Below, one piece after another: positions 51,031 through 59,858 of a stretch of DNA of 64,000 nucleotides. The notes beneath the pieces were generated by a model. It was given only the letters and a program-made list of their open reading frames with translations. It was not told the DNA's origin and ran no database searches. Position numbers and translations under genes: made by a program. The DNA is from Luteimicrobium xylanilyticum (GTDB lineage: Bacteria; Actinomycetota; Actinomycetes; Actinomycetales; Cellulomonadaceae): assembly GCF_009429125.1 (NCBI RefSeq), contig NZ_CP045529.1, positions 3,038,001-3,102,000 of the forward strand, written 5' to 3'. The stretch's first letter is position 1, and each line of letters opens with the position of its first letter.

Positions 51031-53784
51031 GTGCCGCAAGATCCCCCGAGCCTGATCGGACGAGACCAGGAGATCGCCGCCCTGGCGGGGTTGGTCGGCG
51101 CCGCGGCGGGCACCTCGGGCAGCGCGTTGCTGCTCGTCGGCGAGCCCGGGATGGGCAAGACGGCGTTGGCCGGGCTCGCCCGCGGGATCGCCCGGGACTC
51201 GGGGCTGCAGACCCTCCTCTGCCACGGCGGAGCAGCCACCGAGGGCATCGGCTTCGCGGGCCTGCACGAGCTCCTCCACCCCGTGCTGAACCTCCTGGGG
51301 CGGCTCCCCGAGCGTCAACGGTCCGCGCTCGGGGTCGCGTTCGGCTTCGAGGACGGGCCGCCCGCCGACCCCCTGGTGATCGGCGTGGCGACCTTGGGCC
51401 TCCTCGAGGAGGCGGCCGCGGGCCGGCCGCTGTTCGTCGTCGTCGAGGACCTGCACTGGCTCGATCCCTCCAGCGCGGCCGTCGTCACCTTCGTCGCGAG
51501 CCGGCTCCGGGACACCCCGATCGCGCTCCTCGCCACGACGCGCCCCGTCACGCCCCACGCCGACCACGCCCCGTCGTTCCCCGAGCAGCTCCGGATCGAG
51601 CCGCTCGGCCGGGACGACGCACGCCGCGTCCTCGCCCGCATCGCCCCCGAGCTGCGCGTGCGGGAGCGCGACCACGTGATCGCCCAGGCCCAGGGCAACC
51701 CGCTCGCGCTGACGGAGCTCGGCGCCACCGCCGCGACGTCCGGACGTGGCACGGTGGCGTCCGACGCCGGCGCCGCGATCGGGCTCGAGTCGGTCAGCCT
51801 CACCTCGCGGATCGAACGGGTGTTCCTGGCCGACGTCGCCACGTTGCCCGAGCGGGCCCAGCGCGCCGTCGCGCTGGCCGCGGCCGGCGACGATCTCGGC
51901 TACCGGGAGGTCCTGGACGCGGCTGCGCAGCTCGGCCTGCCGGCGGACGCCTTCGACGCCGCCGAACGCGCAGGACTCGTCCGGGTCGACGGCGACAAGA
52001 TCGTCTTCCGGCACCCGCTCGTCCGCTCGGCCGTGTACGAGTCGACGGGCGCGACGACGAGATCGACGTTCCACCGGGCCCTCGCGGACGTCGCGCGGGA
52101 CGGCACCCTCGCCACGTGGCACCGGGCCGCCGCCACGCTCGGCTGGGACGAGGGGGTCGCCCGCGAGCTCGAGGAGGCGGCCGACCGGGCGACGCGCCAG
52201 GGCGCCCGCCGTGAGGCCGCGCGGGCGTGGCACCGCGCCGCGGAGCTCTCATCGGAGCCGCCGGCCCGCGCGCGTCGTCTCGCTCGCGCTGCCGAGCTCT
52301 CCCGGCAGGCCGGACTGACCACGGTCGCCGGCACGCTGATCGACGAGGCGGGGCGTCTGGTCCAGGACGAGGCGACCGTCCTGACGCTCGCGCGCTCGGA
52401 GTGGCTCCTCCAGATGACCACCGGGCGCGGCGGCCGAGGGCCCGACGCCCTCGTGGACCTCGCCGCGTCGTCCGACTCGTCCGACGCGCGGGCTGAGGTG
52501 CTCGTCTGGGCTGCCACCTCGTGCTTCGTCCTCCAGGAGCCGCCGGCCGTGCGTGAACGCGTGCACCGCGCCCTGCTCGCGCAGCCCGACGACCCGCAGG
52601 ACCCGCTCCGGCGCGTCGGGCTCGCGCTCGTCGACCCCACCGCCCGGGACATCGGCGACGTCGCCGAGCTGATGACCTCCTGGAGCGAACGGTCCGTCGA
52701 CTCCAACGCTCCCGTGCTGAGCTGCCTCGCGTTCGTCGCGGAGGAGCGGGCGGACCTGGCCGTGGCCCGCACGTGCTGGACGTCGGCGGTCACGCTCTTC
52801 CACGGCTCGGGGCGCGTCAGCGACGAGGCGGTCGCCCTGTGCGGGCGGGCGAGCGTCCACGCGACCCTTGGCCACCTCGACGAGGCGGTCGAGGACGCCG
52901 AGCAGTCGTTGCGGCTGTGCGACGCGCTCGACCTGCCCGTGGTGGCGGCGAACGCCGCGGCGCATCTCGCCCGTGCGCGTGCGAACCGTGGCGAGGTCGC
53001 GCACGCCGAGAAGGCGCTCGAGCTGGTGGCCGCACTCTCGGGTCCCGAACGCGTCGCCCGCGTCGACGCCGGAGCCTCGTGGGCGGCAGGGCTCCTCGCT
53101 GCCGTCGACCACCGCTACGCCGACGCAGTCGACGCGATCGCGCGGACCCGGGTCAACGCTCCCGTCGCGCTCTGGGCGGGAGCCGACCTGGTCGAGCCGG
53201 CGGTGCGGGCCGACCGCACGCCCGAGGCGCAGGTCTGGCTGGAGTCCGCGCAGGCCGCCGCCGAGACCACGGGGTCCGAGCACCTCCGGATGCTCCTGGA
53301 GCGTGCCCGCGGCCTCCTGACCGAGGACGACGGCGCCGCCGAGCACTTCGCCCGCGCGGTCGAGCACGGCACGCGGACGGACGCCGTCCTCGACCTCGCC
53401 CGGACCCGGCTCGCGTACGGCGAGTGGCTGCGCCGCCGACGACGCGTCGTCGACGCGCGGGCCGAGCTGCAGTCCGCCCTCGACGGGTTCGTGGCGCAGG
53501 GCGCGCAACCGTGGGCGGAACGCGCGCGGGTCGAGCTGCGCGCCACCGGCGCGACGTCGGCGCCCGGCGGACGCAACCCGTCGCTCGACCAGCTCACGGC
53601 ACAGGAGCTGCACGTCGCGCGGCTGGCCGCGCAGGGCATGAGCAACGCCGAGATCGCCGACCAGGTCTACCTGTCGCGCCGGACCGTGGGCGCGCACCTG
53701 CACCGGGCCTTCGCGAAGCTCCAGGTGGCCCACCGTGGTCAGCTTGCCGCCGTCATCGGCGCCCCGGAGGCCTCGGGCGTCTGA
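51031..53784 (+). CDS. Large LuxR (LAL-type) ATP-binding transcriptional regulator
   Basis: 917 residues. An N-terminal AAA/NTPase domain holds Walker A GEPGMGKT (37-44) and Walker B FVVVEDLHWLD; helical repeats fill residues 300-820; the last 65 are a LuxR HTH (LTAQELHVARLAAQGMSNAE ... RRTVGAHLHRAFAKLQ). LAL regulators, like MalT, oligomerise when ATP and an inducer bind and then activate transcription. Its stop is 2 nt from that of a paralogue on the other strand. The GTG start was taken as the earliest with the family N-terminus SLIGRDQEIAAL. Confidence 0.9.
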   Translation: MPQDPPSLIGRDQEIAALAGLVGAAAGTSGSALLLVGEPGMGKTALAGLARGIARDSGLQTLLCHGGAATEGIGFAGLHELLHPVLNLLGRLPERQRSALGVAFGFEDGPPADPLVIGVATLGLLEEAAAGRPLFVVVEDLHWLDPSSAAVVTFVASRLRDTPIALLATTRPVTPHADHAPSFPEQLRIEPLGRDDARRVLARIAPELRVRERDHVIAQAQGNPLALTELGATAATSGRGTVASDAGAAIGLESVSLTSRIERVFLADVATLPERAQRAVALAAAGDDLGYREVLDAAAQLGLPADAFDAAERAGLVRVDGDKIVFRHPLVRSAVYESTGATTRSTFHRALADVARDGTLATWHRAAATLGWDEGVARELEEAADRATRQGARREAARAWHRAAELSSEPPARARRLARAAELSRQAGLTTVAGTLIDEAGRLVQDEATVLTLARSEWLLQMTTGRGGRGPDALVDLAASSDSSDARAEVLVWAATSCFVLQEPPAVRERVHRALLAQPDDPQDPLRRVGLALVDPTARDIGDVAELMTSWSERSVDSNAPVLSCLAFVAEERADLAVARTCWTSAVTLFHGSGRVSDEAVALCGRASVHATLGHLDEAVEDAEQSLRLCDALDLPVVAANAAAHLARARANRGEVAHAEKALELVAALSGPERVARVDAGASWAAGLLAAVDHRYADAVDAIARTRVNAPVALWAGADLVEPAVRADRTPEAQVWLESAQAAAETTGSEHLRMLLERARGLLTEDDGAAEHFARAVEHGTRTDAVLDLARTRLAYGEWLRRRRRVVDARAELQSALDGFVAQGAQPWAERARVELRATGATSAPGGRNPSLDQLTAQELHVARLAAQGMSNAEIADQVYLSRRTVGAHLHRAFAKLQVAHRGQLAAVIGAPEASGV

Positions 53785-53940
53785 CCTCAGGTGAGCGGCA
53801 GGCCTGCGAGCTGGCCGCGCCCCGTGATCCCGAGCTTCGGGAAGGCCCGGTGCAGGTGGGCGGCCACCGTCCGCGGCGAGACGACCAGCACGCTCGCGAT
53901 CTCCTTGTTGCTCATGCCCTGCGCGGCCAGCCGCGCGACG
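53613..53940. repeat. 34-bp exact inverted repeat linking the two LuxR genes
   Basis: CGTCGCGCGGCTGGCCGCGC... at 53613-53646 recurs as its exact complement at 53907-53940. Both copies encode the turn of the LuxR HTH in the convergent paralogues. The separation is 260 bp, with the two stop codons in the middle. Confidence 0.85.
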
Positions 53941-56528
53941 ACGAGCTCTCGTTCCGACAGCACGGCCGCGGGGTCGACGACCGCGCGCGCCGGCACCACG
54001 CCGACGGCTCTCAGCGCCGCACGCGCGCAGACCGCGAGCGCCTCGGCTCCGCTCGCCTCGAGGCCCGAGACAGCGGCCCGCAGCTGCTCGCGCGGGACGA
54101 CGACCTGCCGACGACGACGCAGCGCCTCGCCGTACGCGAGCCGGGTGCGCGCCAGCTCCAGCCCCGAGCCCGCGGCGATCCCGCGCTCGACGGCGCGGTC
54201 GAACGCGTCGTCCTGCAGGTCCTCGTCGGTGAGCAGGGCGCACGCCCGGGCGACCCGCGCGTCGAGCGATGCCGACGCGACCGACGACGCGTCCTCGGCC
54301 ACCTTCGCCACGACGTCCGCCGCTTCGTCGCGGTGCCCGCTGCGCGCCCCTGCCTCCGCGATGTCGGCGACCGCCCAGCGCGTCGTCGACGGATGCCGGG
54401 TCACGCGGCGCAGGTGCTCCCAGGCGCGCCGCTCGTCGTCGGCGAGCAGCGCAGCGAGGCCGGCCGCCCACTCCTCGTAGGCGAGGACGAAGACCGACAC
54501 GTCGGCCCCGGCCTGGGCCTGACCGACCCGGCGCATCTCGTCGAGGCCGCCTTCGTCGCCGAGCAGGACGGCAGCCAGCCCGGCGACCGAAGCCGCGGCG
54601 CGGGCAAGGACGCCGAACCTGCGCTCGACCGCGAGCGACACGGCGGCAGCCGCGTCCGCCCAGGACAGAGCGAGGTCTCCGGCGAGCAGTCGGCTCTGGG
54701 CGCGCCCGCACAGGGCGACGATCTCGTCCCCGACGGCGCCGGTCGCGCGGTGCTGGCGTACCTGCACGTCCCACGCGCGCTCCGCCGCCGCGAGGTCGTG
54801 GCGCGACTCTGCCGCGCGCGCCAGGGCGTTGAGCCATCGCGTCGTCGAGCTCCCCGACGGCCCCATCGGCTCGTGCAGGGCCGACTCGATCGCCGAGTCC
54901 AGGATCTCGGCGAAGCGGGGCTTCAGCTGCCCGGCCACCCCGATCGGGTCGAGCATGCCCTGGGCGAGGTCCACCATCCAGCCGCCGCGGCCGTCGAGCG
55001 CTCCGAGCGCCTCCCGGACGAGCGCGACCTCGTCCGGCGGATGGCCACGCCACCAGATCCTGGCCGCGGCCCCGGCGAGCACGGTCGCGCTGAGCGCGCC
55101 GGCGTGCTCCGTAGGCGCCGCGCCGAGCCGTCGTGCGACGGCCGTGACGTCCTCGGTGGAACGGGCGGGCGTCCCGTAGCTGATCCCGAGCATGATCTCG
55201 GTGAGAGCGAGCCGCGCGACGTCGTCGGGCCGGTGGGCGAGCGCGAGCGCCTCCTGGAGCAGGGCGAAGCCGTCCTCCGGGAAGCCGCCGCGCCGCGCGC
55301 TCTCCGCCCCGAACGACAGCCGGCGGACCTTCGCGTCCACGTCGTCGGACAGGCGCGCCGCACGCGCGAAGGCCGCGGTGGCCTCACGGCGGGCGCCGCG
55401 CGCGTCCGCCGTGACCGCTGCCGCCTCGAGCTCCCCGGCGAGGGCCTCGTCGACCCAGGACACGGCGGCCGCCCGGTGCCACACGGCTCGGAATGGGTCG
55501 GCGCTCACCGCCGACAGGGCCTGGTGGACGGCCTGCCGCTCCGCCGTCGTCGCGCCGCCGTAGGTGACGGAGAGCAGCAGCGGGTCCGCAGGTCGCAGGG
55601 ACCCGCCCGTCGGGTCGGCCAGGCCGTGACGCTCGAGCTCGTCGATCGCGGCAGGCGTCACGCCCAGGTCGGCCCCCGCGGCCAGGAGCTCCGCGAGCGG
55701 CGTGCCGGGGGCCGCGGCGGCTGCGAGCAGGAGCATCTGGCGGGCTCCGCGGGTGAGGTCGTCGACCTCGCCCAGGAGCGCCGACTCCAGACGCCGGGTG
55801 GCAGGCGGCTGCTCGCGGGGCTCACCGCCCGTGGACTCGAGGAGCCAGCTCGCACGCGCGAACTCGTGCAGGGCGAGCGGGTTGCCGCGTGCCTCCTCCA
55901 GCACCCGCTGCCTTCCTCGAGCGGACAGCCTGGGGTACGCCTCGTCCACCAGCGCGCGGGCCTGCTGACGGGTCAGACCCGCCAGCACGACCCGGGTCCG
56001 TTCCACCCCGTGCAGGACCTCGGTGCCGCGCCCGCTCTCCCGGAGGCCGACCACCAGCGCCAGATCGCCGGCCGCCGGGTGACGGGCGAAGAACTCGAGC
56101 ACCTGGCGGGTCGGCGTGTCGACGTGCTCGAACCCGTCGACGACCACCACGACGGGCGCCGCGCGCGCCGCGTTCTCGATCAGTGCCAGGGTGGCGAGGC
56201 TCACGAACAGGTCGTTCCGCTCGACGGCCTCCCCGAGCCCGAGCACCGAGGCCAGCGCGTCGGCCTGGCGTCGCGGCACCGAGCCCAGGTCGCCCAGGAG
56301 GGGGTGCAGCAGCTGGTGGAGGTTGCCGAAGTCGGGTTGCCCTCCCGGCACCCCGGTCGTCGTCAGGATCTGGAGGCCGTCCGCCGACGCCTGCTCGGCG
56401 ACCGCGGCCAGGAAGACCGACTTCCCGACGCCGACGGCACCCTCGACGACCACCACGGTGGCCCTGTCGCCGCCGGTCCGCGCCAGCTGCGCACGGACCG
56501 CCGACAGCTCCTGCTCGCGACCGATCAC
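53787..56528 (-). CDS. Second large LuxR (LAL-type) transcriptional regulator
   Basis: 913 residues. Same layout as its convergent neighbour: Walker A GAVGVGKS (30-37), Walker B VVVVVDGFEHVD, helical repeats, and a C-terminal HTH (LSERELVVARLAAQGMSNKE then SPRTVAAHLHRAFPKL). Sequence similarity is concentrated in the HTH, so they are old paralogues. The GTG at 56528 has AGGGACTCC upstream. It lies downstream of an alpha/beta hydrolase gene, in the same orientation, and could regulate that group. Confidence 0.9.
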   Translation of the reverse strand: MIGREQELSAVRAQLARTGGDRATVVVVEGAVGVGKSVFLAAVAEQASADGLQILTTTGVPGGQPDFGNLHQLLHPLLGDLGSVPRRQADALASVLGLGEAVERNDLFVSLATLALIENAARAAPVVVVVDGFEHVDTPTRQVLEFFARHPAAGDLALVVGLRESGRGTEVLHGVERTRVVLAGLTRQQARALVDEAYPRLSARGRQRVLEEARGNPLALHEFARASWLLESTGGEPREQPPATRRLESALLGEVDDLTRGARQMLLLAAAAAPGTPLAELLAAGADLGVTPAAIDELERHGLADPTGGSLRPADPLLLSVTYGGATTAERQAVHQALSAVSADPFRAVWHRAAAVSWVDEALAGELEAAAVTADARGARREATAAFARAARLSDDVDAKVRRLSFGAESARRGGFPEDGFALLQEALALAHRPDDVARLALTEIMLGISYGTPARSTEDVTAVARRLGAAPTEHAGALSATVLAGAAARIWWRGHPPDEVALVREALGALDGRGGWMVDLAQGMLDPIGVAGQLKPRFAEILDSAIESALHEPMGPSGSSTTRWLNALARAAESRHDLAAAERAWDVQVRQHRATGAVGDEIVALCGRAQSRLLAGDLALSWADAAAAVSLAVERRFGVLARAAASVAGLAAVLLGDEGGLDEMRRVGQAQAGADVSVFVLAYEEWAAGLAALLADDERRAWEHLRRVTRHPSTTRWAVADIAEAGARSGHRDEAADVVAKVAEDASSVASASLDARVARACALLTDEDLQDDAFDRAVERGIAAGSGLELARTRLAYGEALRRRRQVVVPREQLRAAVSGLEASGAEALAVCARAALRAVGVVPARAVVDPAAVLSERELVVARLAAQGMSNKEIASVLVVSPRTVAAHLHRAFPKLGITGRGQLAGLPLT

Positions 56529-56599
56529 GCGGAGTCCCTCGCCCCTTCCTCGCCCTCCCCCCCGCGTCCATTGTCCGACGACGGCCCCGGGCCGTCCGT

Positions 56600-57445
56600 T
56601 CAGCGGCCGAGGAACAGCCGCACGTGCTCCGCCACCAGCACGGGCAGCTGGTCCAGGAAGCCGTGCCCGGCGTCCGGGTAGACCCGCAGCTGCGCGCCCG
56701 GGATCGCGTCCGCGAGCCGCACGCTGTTGGCCGTCACCATCATCGTGTCGTCGTCCCCGCACAGCACGAGCGTCGGCTGCGTGATCGCGGAGAGCCGCTC
56801 CAGGCGTGAGCGGTCGGGGATCCCCCAGGCGGTCAGCGCCACGAGCTGGGCGTCCCGCGCCGCGAGGCTCGTCGGGACGTCCGCCTCGGTGCGGGCCGAC
56901 CGCCTCCGCAGGTGCTCCCACGCGAGCGCGGTGCTGGACGCCGACCCCGAGAAGAAGAGCGCGACGAAGTCGTCGGCGCTGGTCTCGTCCCCCGTCGCGT
57001 AGGCGTAGACGTCGTCGTTCCAGCGGTGCAGCCCCGGTGCCCCCATCGGCGCCGTCCCTCCGAGCACCAACCGGCGCACCAGCCGGGGGCGCGCGAGGAC
57101 CACGTCCTGCGCGACGTGGCCGCCGAGCGAGAAGCCGAAGAGGTCGACGGTCTCGAGACCCAGCGCGTCGACGAAGGCGACGACGTCGAGGGCGTCCTCC
57201 CACACCGAGGTCCGCGTCGCGCCGCTCGAGCCGCCGACGCCGCGCAGGTCGACGGTGATCACCTCGCGGTCGGCGGCGAGGGCGTCGAGAAGGTCGGGGT
57301 CCCAGAAGTCCAGGTTCCCGCGGAAGTGCTGCAGCATGACGAGCGGCGGCGTCGTGCCGGGCGAGCCGAGGCGCCGGTAGGCGAAGGTGTCCCCGCCCAC
57401 GTCGATGCTCCGGTTGGGCGTGGTGAGGGCGGTGTTCTCGGCCAT
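56600..57445 (-). CDS. Alpha/beta hydrolase
   Basis: 281 residues. Nucleophile elbow LFGFSLGGHVA, acid in LVLCGDDDTMM, and His in PDAGHGFLDQ form the triad; the oxyanion strand is LVMLQHFRGNLDFWD, with the HF-R-G pattern of non-haem haloperoxidase/esterase relatives. The ATG at 57445 has a GGAGC 6-10 nt upstream. It has a broken paralogue next to it (57484-58013), so this is the surviving copy of a tandem pair. Confidence 0.85.
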   Translation of the reverse strand: MAENTALTTPNRSIDVGGDTFAYRRLGSPGTTPPLVMLQHFRGNLDFWDPDLLDALAADREVITVDLRGVGGSSGATRTSVWEDALDVVAFVDALGLETVDLFGFSLGGHVAQDVVLARPRLVRRLVLGGTAPMGAPGLHRWNDDVYAYATGDETSADDFVALFFSGSASSTALAWEHLRRRSARTEADVPTSLAARDAQLVALTAWGIPDRSRLERLSAITQPTLVLCGDDDTMMVTANSVRLADAIPGAQLRVYPDAGHGFLDQLPVLVAEHVRLFLGR

Positions 57446-57483
57446 GATGTGCTCCTTGTGCGTCGTCCGGGTGGCAGGTCGGG

Positions 57484-58013
57484 TCAGGCGAGGAACCGCG
57501 CCACCTCGGCGGCGAAGTCCTCGACGTGCTGGAAGAGGAAGGCGTGCCCCGCGTCGCTGCCGAGCACGGCTTTCGCGCGAGGCAGTCGTCCCGCCGTCGC
57601 ATAGGTCGCGTAGGCGCTGATCATGACGTCGTGGGCGCCGTTCGCGACGAGGACGGGGAGAGGAAGAGGAGGTCCTCGTCGCCGTTGTGCTCGTGCGCGA
57701 GCACCTCTCCGACCTTCGCCGGCGGGGCGGGCAGGTCCGGCACACCGCCCGCGGAGCTGCCCGCCACGACCAGCCGAGGACGTCCACCTGCGTCAGGCCC
57801 AGGGCACGCGCGAACGCGACCGCGCCGTCGACGACGGCTCTCGACGGTCTCCGTCGCCTCTCCCGTCGAGCGGCTCGTCCCGCGGTCGTCGAACACGACG
57901 ACCTGGCGCCCCGCGGCGAGCGCGTCCAGAAAGGCCGGGTGCGCGAAGCGCGTCTCCGCGGCGTCGGCGAGGAACCCGTCGCGCCGCCGCGCCGACGTCT
58001 CCGTCGCCGTCAC
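57484..58013 (-). pseudogene. Frameshifted alpha/beta hydrolase, paralogue of the neighbouring gene
   Basis: Conserved blocks appear in order but in different frames: FLDALAAGRQVVVFDDRGTS in frame with the start at 58013, then ALGLTQVDVLGWSW (nucleophile elbow, damaged right after Ser), then PVLVANGAHDVM and AGHAFLFQHVEDFAAEVARFLA to the stop at 57484. The oxyanion strand before the first block is missing. At least two frameshifts plus a deletion make it non-functional. The GTG still overlaps the upstream gene's stop (GTGA), so the loss is recent or the start is kept by chance. Confidence 0.75.
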
Positions 58014-58726
58014 GAGACCACGACCTTCTCGAGCCGGATCGACACGATCACCGGGTCAGGGACCTTCGCGCCCGTCTCGTCGCGGGAGAAGATCGCCCGG
58101 CTCGTCGGGACCAGCAGCCCGTCGACCCACGTGAAGTCGCTCGCGTACTGCGCGGCGGGCGTCCCGCCGGCGATGTCGACGGCGTAGTCGCGTCGGCGGA
58201 TCAGACCCTCGGCGTCCACGTACAGCACCTGGTGGGGCGTGTGGGTCGCGACGTCGTCCGGGTACGTCACGCCGAGCATCCGGAAGGACCGTCCGTCACG
58301 TTCGACCGTGCCCAGCTCCTCGGTGCGGACCCCCGGAAGCACGAGGGACCGCGGCTCGGTCGTGTAGGTCCACATCGCGTACCCGGAGAAGTAGGCCAGC
58401 TGGAGGCGGGTCCAGGGGGTCTCCAGCGTGTGACCGGCGAAGGAGGCCCGCGGGTCGACGAGCTCGTCGACCACGGTGCCGTCGGTGCGCTCGACGGCGA
58501 CGCGACCCGGAGTGAAGTCGGTGTGCAGGCCGGGCTCGAAGAACGGCTCCTGCCGGGTGTGCTCACGGTCCAGGTCGACGGTCACCTGGACGTCGTCGAG
58601 CGCGCCCGGATGGCCCTTCATCGCCCACAGCACCCCGCCGAAGAACTGGCGTGCCGTGATCGAGCTCGCCTCCTGCCACGCGCGCCGCCCGCCGTACGCC
58701 TCGAAGATCTCGTCCAGCAGTGTCAT
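58010..58726 (-). CDS. Conserved hypothetical protein, beta-rich
   Basis: 238 residues, no signal peptide. The start MTLLDEIFEAYGGRRAW is followed by many alternating strands with Thr/Arg/Asp, ending in DPVIVSIRLEKVVVS; this resembles the curved-sheet (LolA-like) fold of several unnamed actinobacterial proteins that may bind lipids. No catalytic motif. The GTGA overlap shows it was translated with the alpha/beta hydrolase now broken. It may assist that hydrolase or handle its substrate. Confidence 0.65.
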   Translation of the reverse strand: MTLLDEIFEAYGGRRAWQEASSITARQFFGGVLWAMKGHPGALDDVQVTVDLDREHTRQEPFFEPGLHTDFTPGRVAVERTDGTVVDELVDPRASFAGHTLETPWTRLQLAYFSGYAMWTYTTEPRSLVLPGVRTEELGTVERDGRSFRMLGVTYPDDVATHTPHQVLYVDAEGLIRRRDYAVDIAGGTPAAQYASDFTWVDGLLVPTSRAIFSRDETGAKVPDPVIVSIRLEKVVVS

Positions 58727-58753
58727 GGTCTTCCTCCCTCGTCGGTCCTTCGG

Positions 58754-59620
58754 TCAGGTCCCGACCGGCAGGCGTGCCGGGTCGGTGGCCAGGTCGGTGT
58801 CCGCGGTCAGGTCCGCCCGCCGCTCCGCCGCTGCCATGCGGCCGAGCTCGTGCGCCTCGCGCGTTCCGGGCGGCGCGCTCAGCAGCAGCAGCGTCGCCCC
58901 CGGGCACGCCGGCACGTCGAGCGGCTGCAGCCGCAGCTCCCACCGCTCCTGGCCCGTGCCGAGCACCACGGGACCCGGCGTCAGGCGCCTGGCCTCGTGC
59001 CGCGCCCACAGCTCCGCGAACCGCGCCCCGCCCACGTCGGAGAGCTCGTCGACGACCTCGGCGAACCTGCGTCCGCGCGGGTCGGCGTGGAAGCGCAGCG
59101 CAGCGAGCGCCGCCGCCGCCCCCCGTTCCCACCGCGCGTCGTCCCGCCGGGAGAATGCTTCGACCGCCGCGTTCGCGCCGACCGCCAGTGCGGGGTCGCA
59201 GATCCGCGCCGCCATGCCGTTGGCCGCGACGACGTCCTGGTTCCGGTCGACCACGACGGCCGGCAGGAACGTCAGCACGTCGACCAGCGCGGTCAGCGAG
59301 CGGTCCCTCGCACACGTCGGCGGCTGGTCCGCGGGCGTCTCGCCCGCGTCGAGCCTCGCGAGCCGCCGCAGGTAGGCGCGAGCGTCCGGGCCGAGCTGCA
59401 GTGCGCGCCCGAGCGCGCCGAGCACCTGCGCCGACGGCTGGTGCCCCCGTCCCTGCTCCAGCCGCACGTAGTACTCGGGGCTGATCCCCGCGAGCTCTGC
59501 GACCTCTTCCCTGCGCAGCCCCGCCACGCGCCGACGGCCCGGGTAGAGCCGCAGGTTCACGTCGGCAGGCCGCAGCAGCTGCCGCCTGTCCCTCAAGTAG
59601 GTCCCCACCAAGCCGCTCAT
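58754..59620 (-). CDS. XRE-family regulator with MmyB-like ligand domain
   Basis: 288 residues. N-terminal helix-turn-helix (RREEVAELAGISPEYYVRLEQGRG) followed by a PAS-like MmyB ligand-binding domain from about residue 105 (FLPAVVVDRNQDVVAANGMA, then RRFAEVVDELS). Such proteins are common actinobacterial one-component regulators that bind fatty-acid-like ligands in some cases. It is 27 bp upstream of the hypothetical/hydrolase genes and co-directional, so it probably controls them. The ATG at 59620 was chosen over an upstream one that adds 31 unlikely residues. Confidence 0.87.
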   Translation of the reverse strand: MSGLVGTYLRDRRQLLRPADVNLRLYPGRRRVAGLRREEVAELAGISPEYYVRLEQGRGHQPSAQVLGALGRALQLGPDARAYLRRLARLDAGETPADQPPTCARDRSLTALVDVLTFLPAVVVDRNQDVVAANGMAARICDPALAVGANAAVEAFSRRDDARWERGAAAALAALRFHADPRGRRFAEVVDELSDVGGARFAELWARHEARRLTPGPVVLGTGQERWELRLQPLDVPACPGATLLLLSAPPGTREAHELGRMAAAERRADLTADTDLATDPARLPVGT

Positions 59621-59858
59621 CCGTCCAGCACCCCTCTCGCACGAGACACCGCGCTCGCCCTGGTAGCGAGTCTCGAACGGGAGGTGCGGTCCGGGCATCG
59701 GTCGCTTCGCCACACCTCACACGCCGGCGGTACGGGCCCACGAGGCCCGGCGGGACGGTCGGTCCGTCCGGCACGACGGCGTCCGTGCAGTCATCTGACC
59801 CATGCCGGTGGCGCGTGCGGTCCTGCTCCGGGGCGACCTGGTGACGCGGCGGGCGATG

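Noticed and set aside
52249-55053. A 934-codon minus-strand frame spanning the ends of both LuxR genes
   Set aside because: It crosses two well-supported genes in the wrong frame, and has no domain sequence of its own.
56529-57602. Extension of the second LuxR frame upstream to 57602
   Set aside because: The extra 358 codons are out of frame with the alpha/beta hydrolase that occupies this DNA, and are low-complexity Arg/Pro/Asp-rich. The GTG at 56528 begins the family N-terminus.
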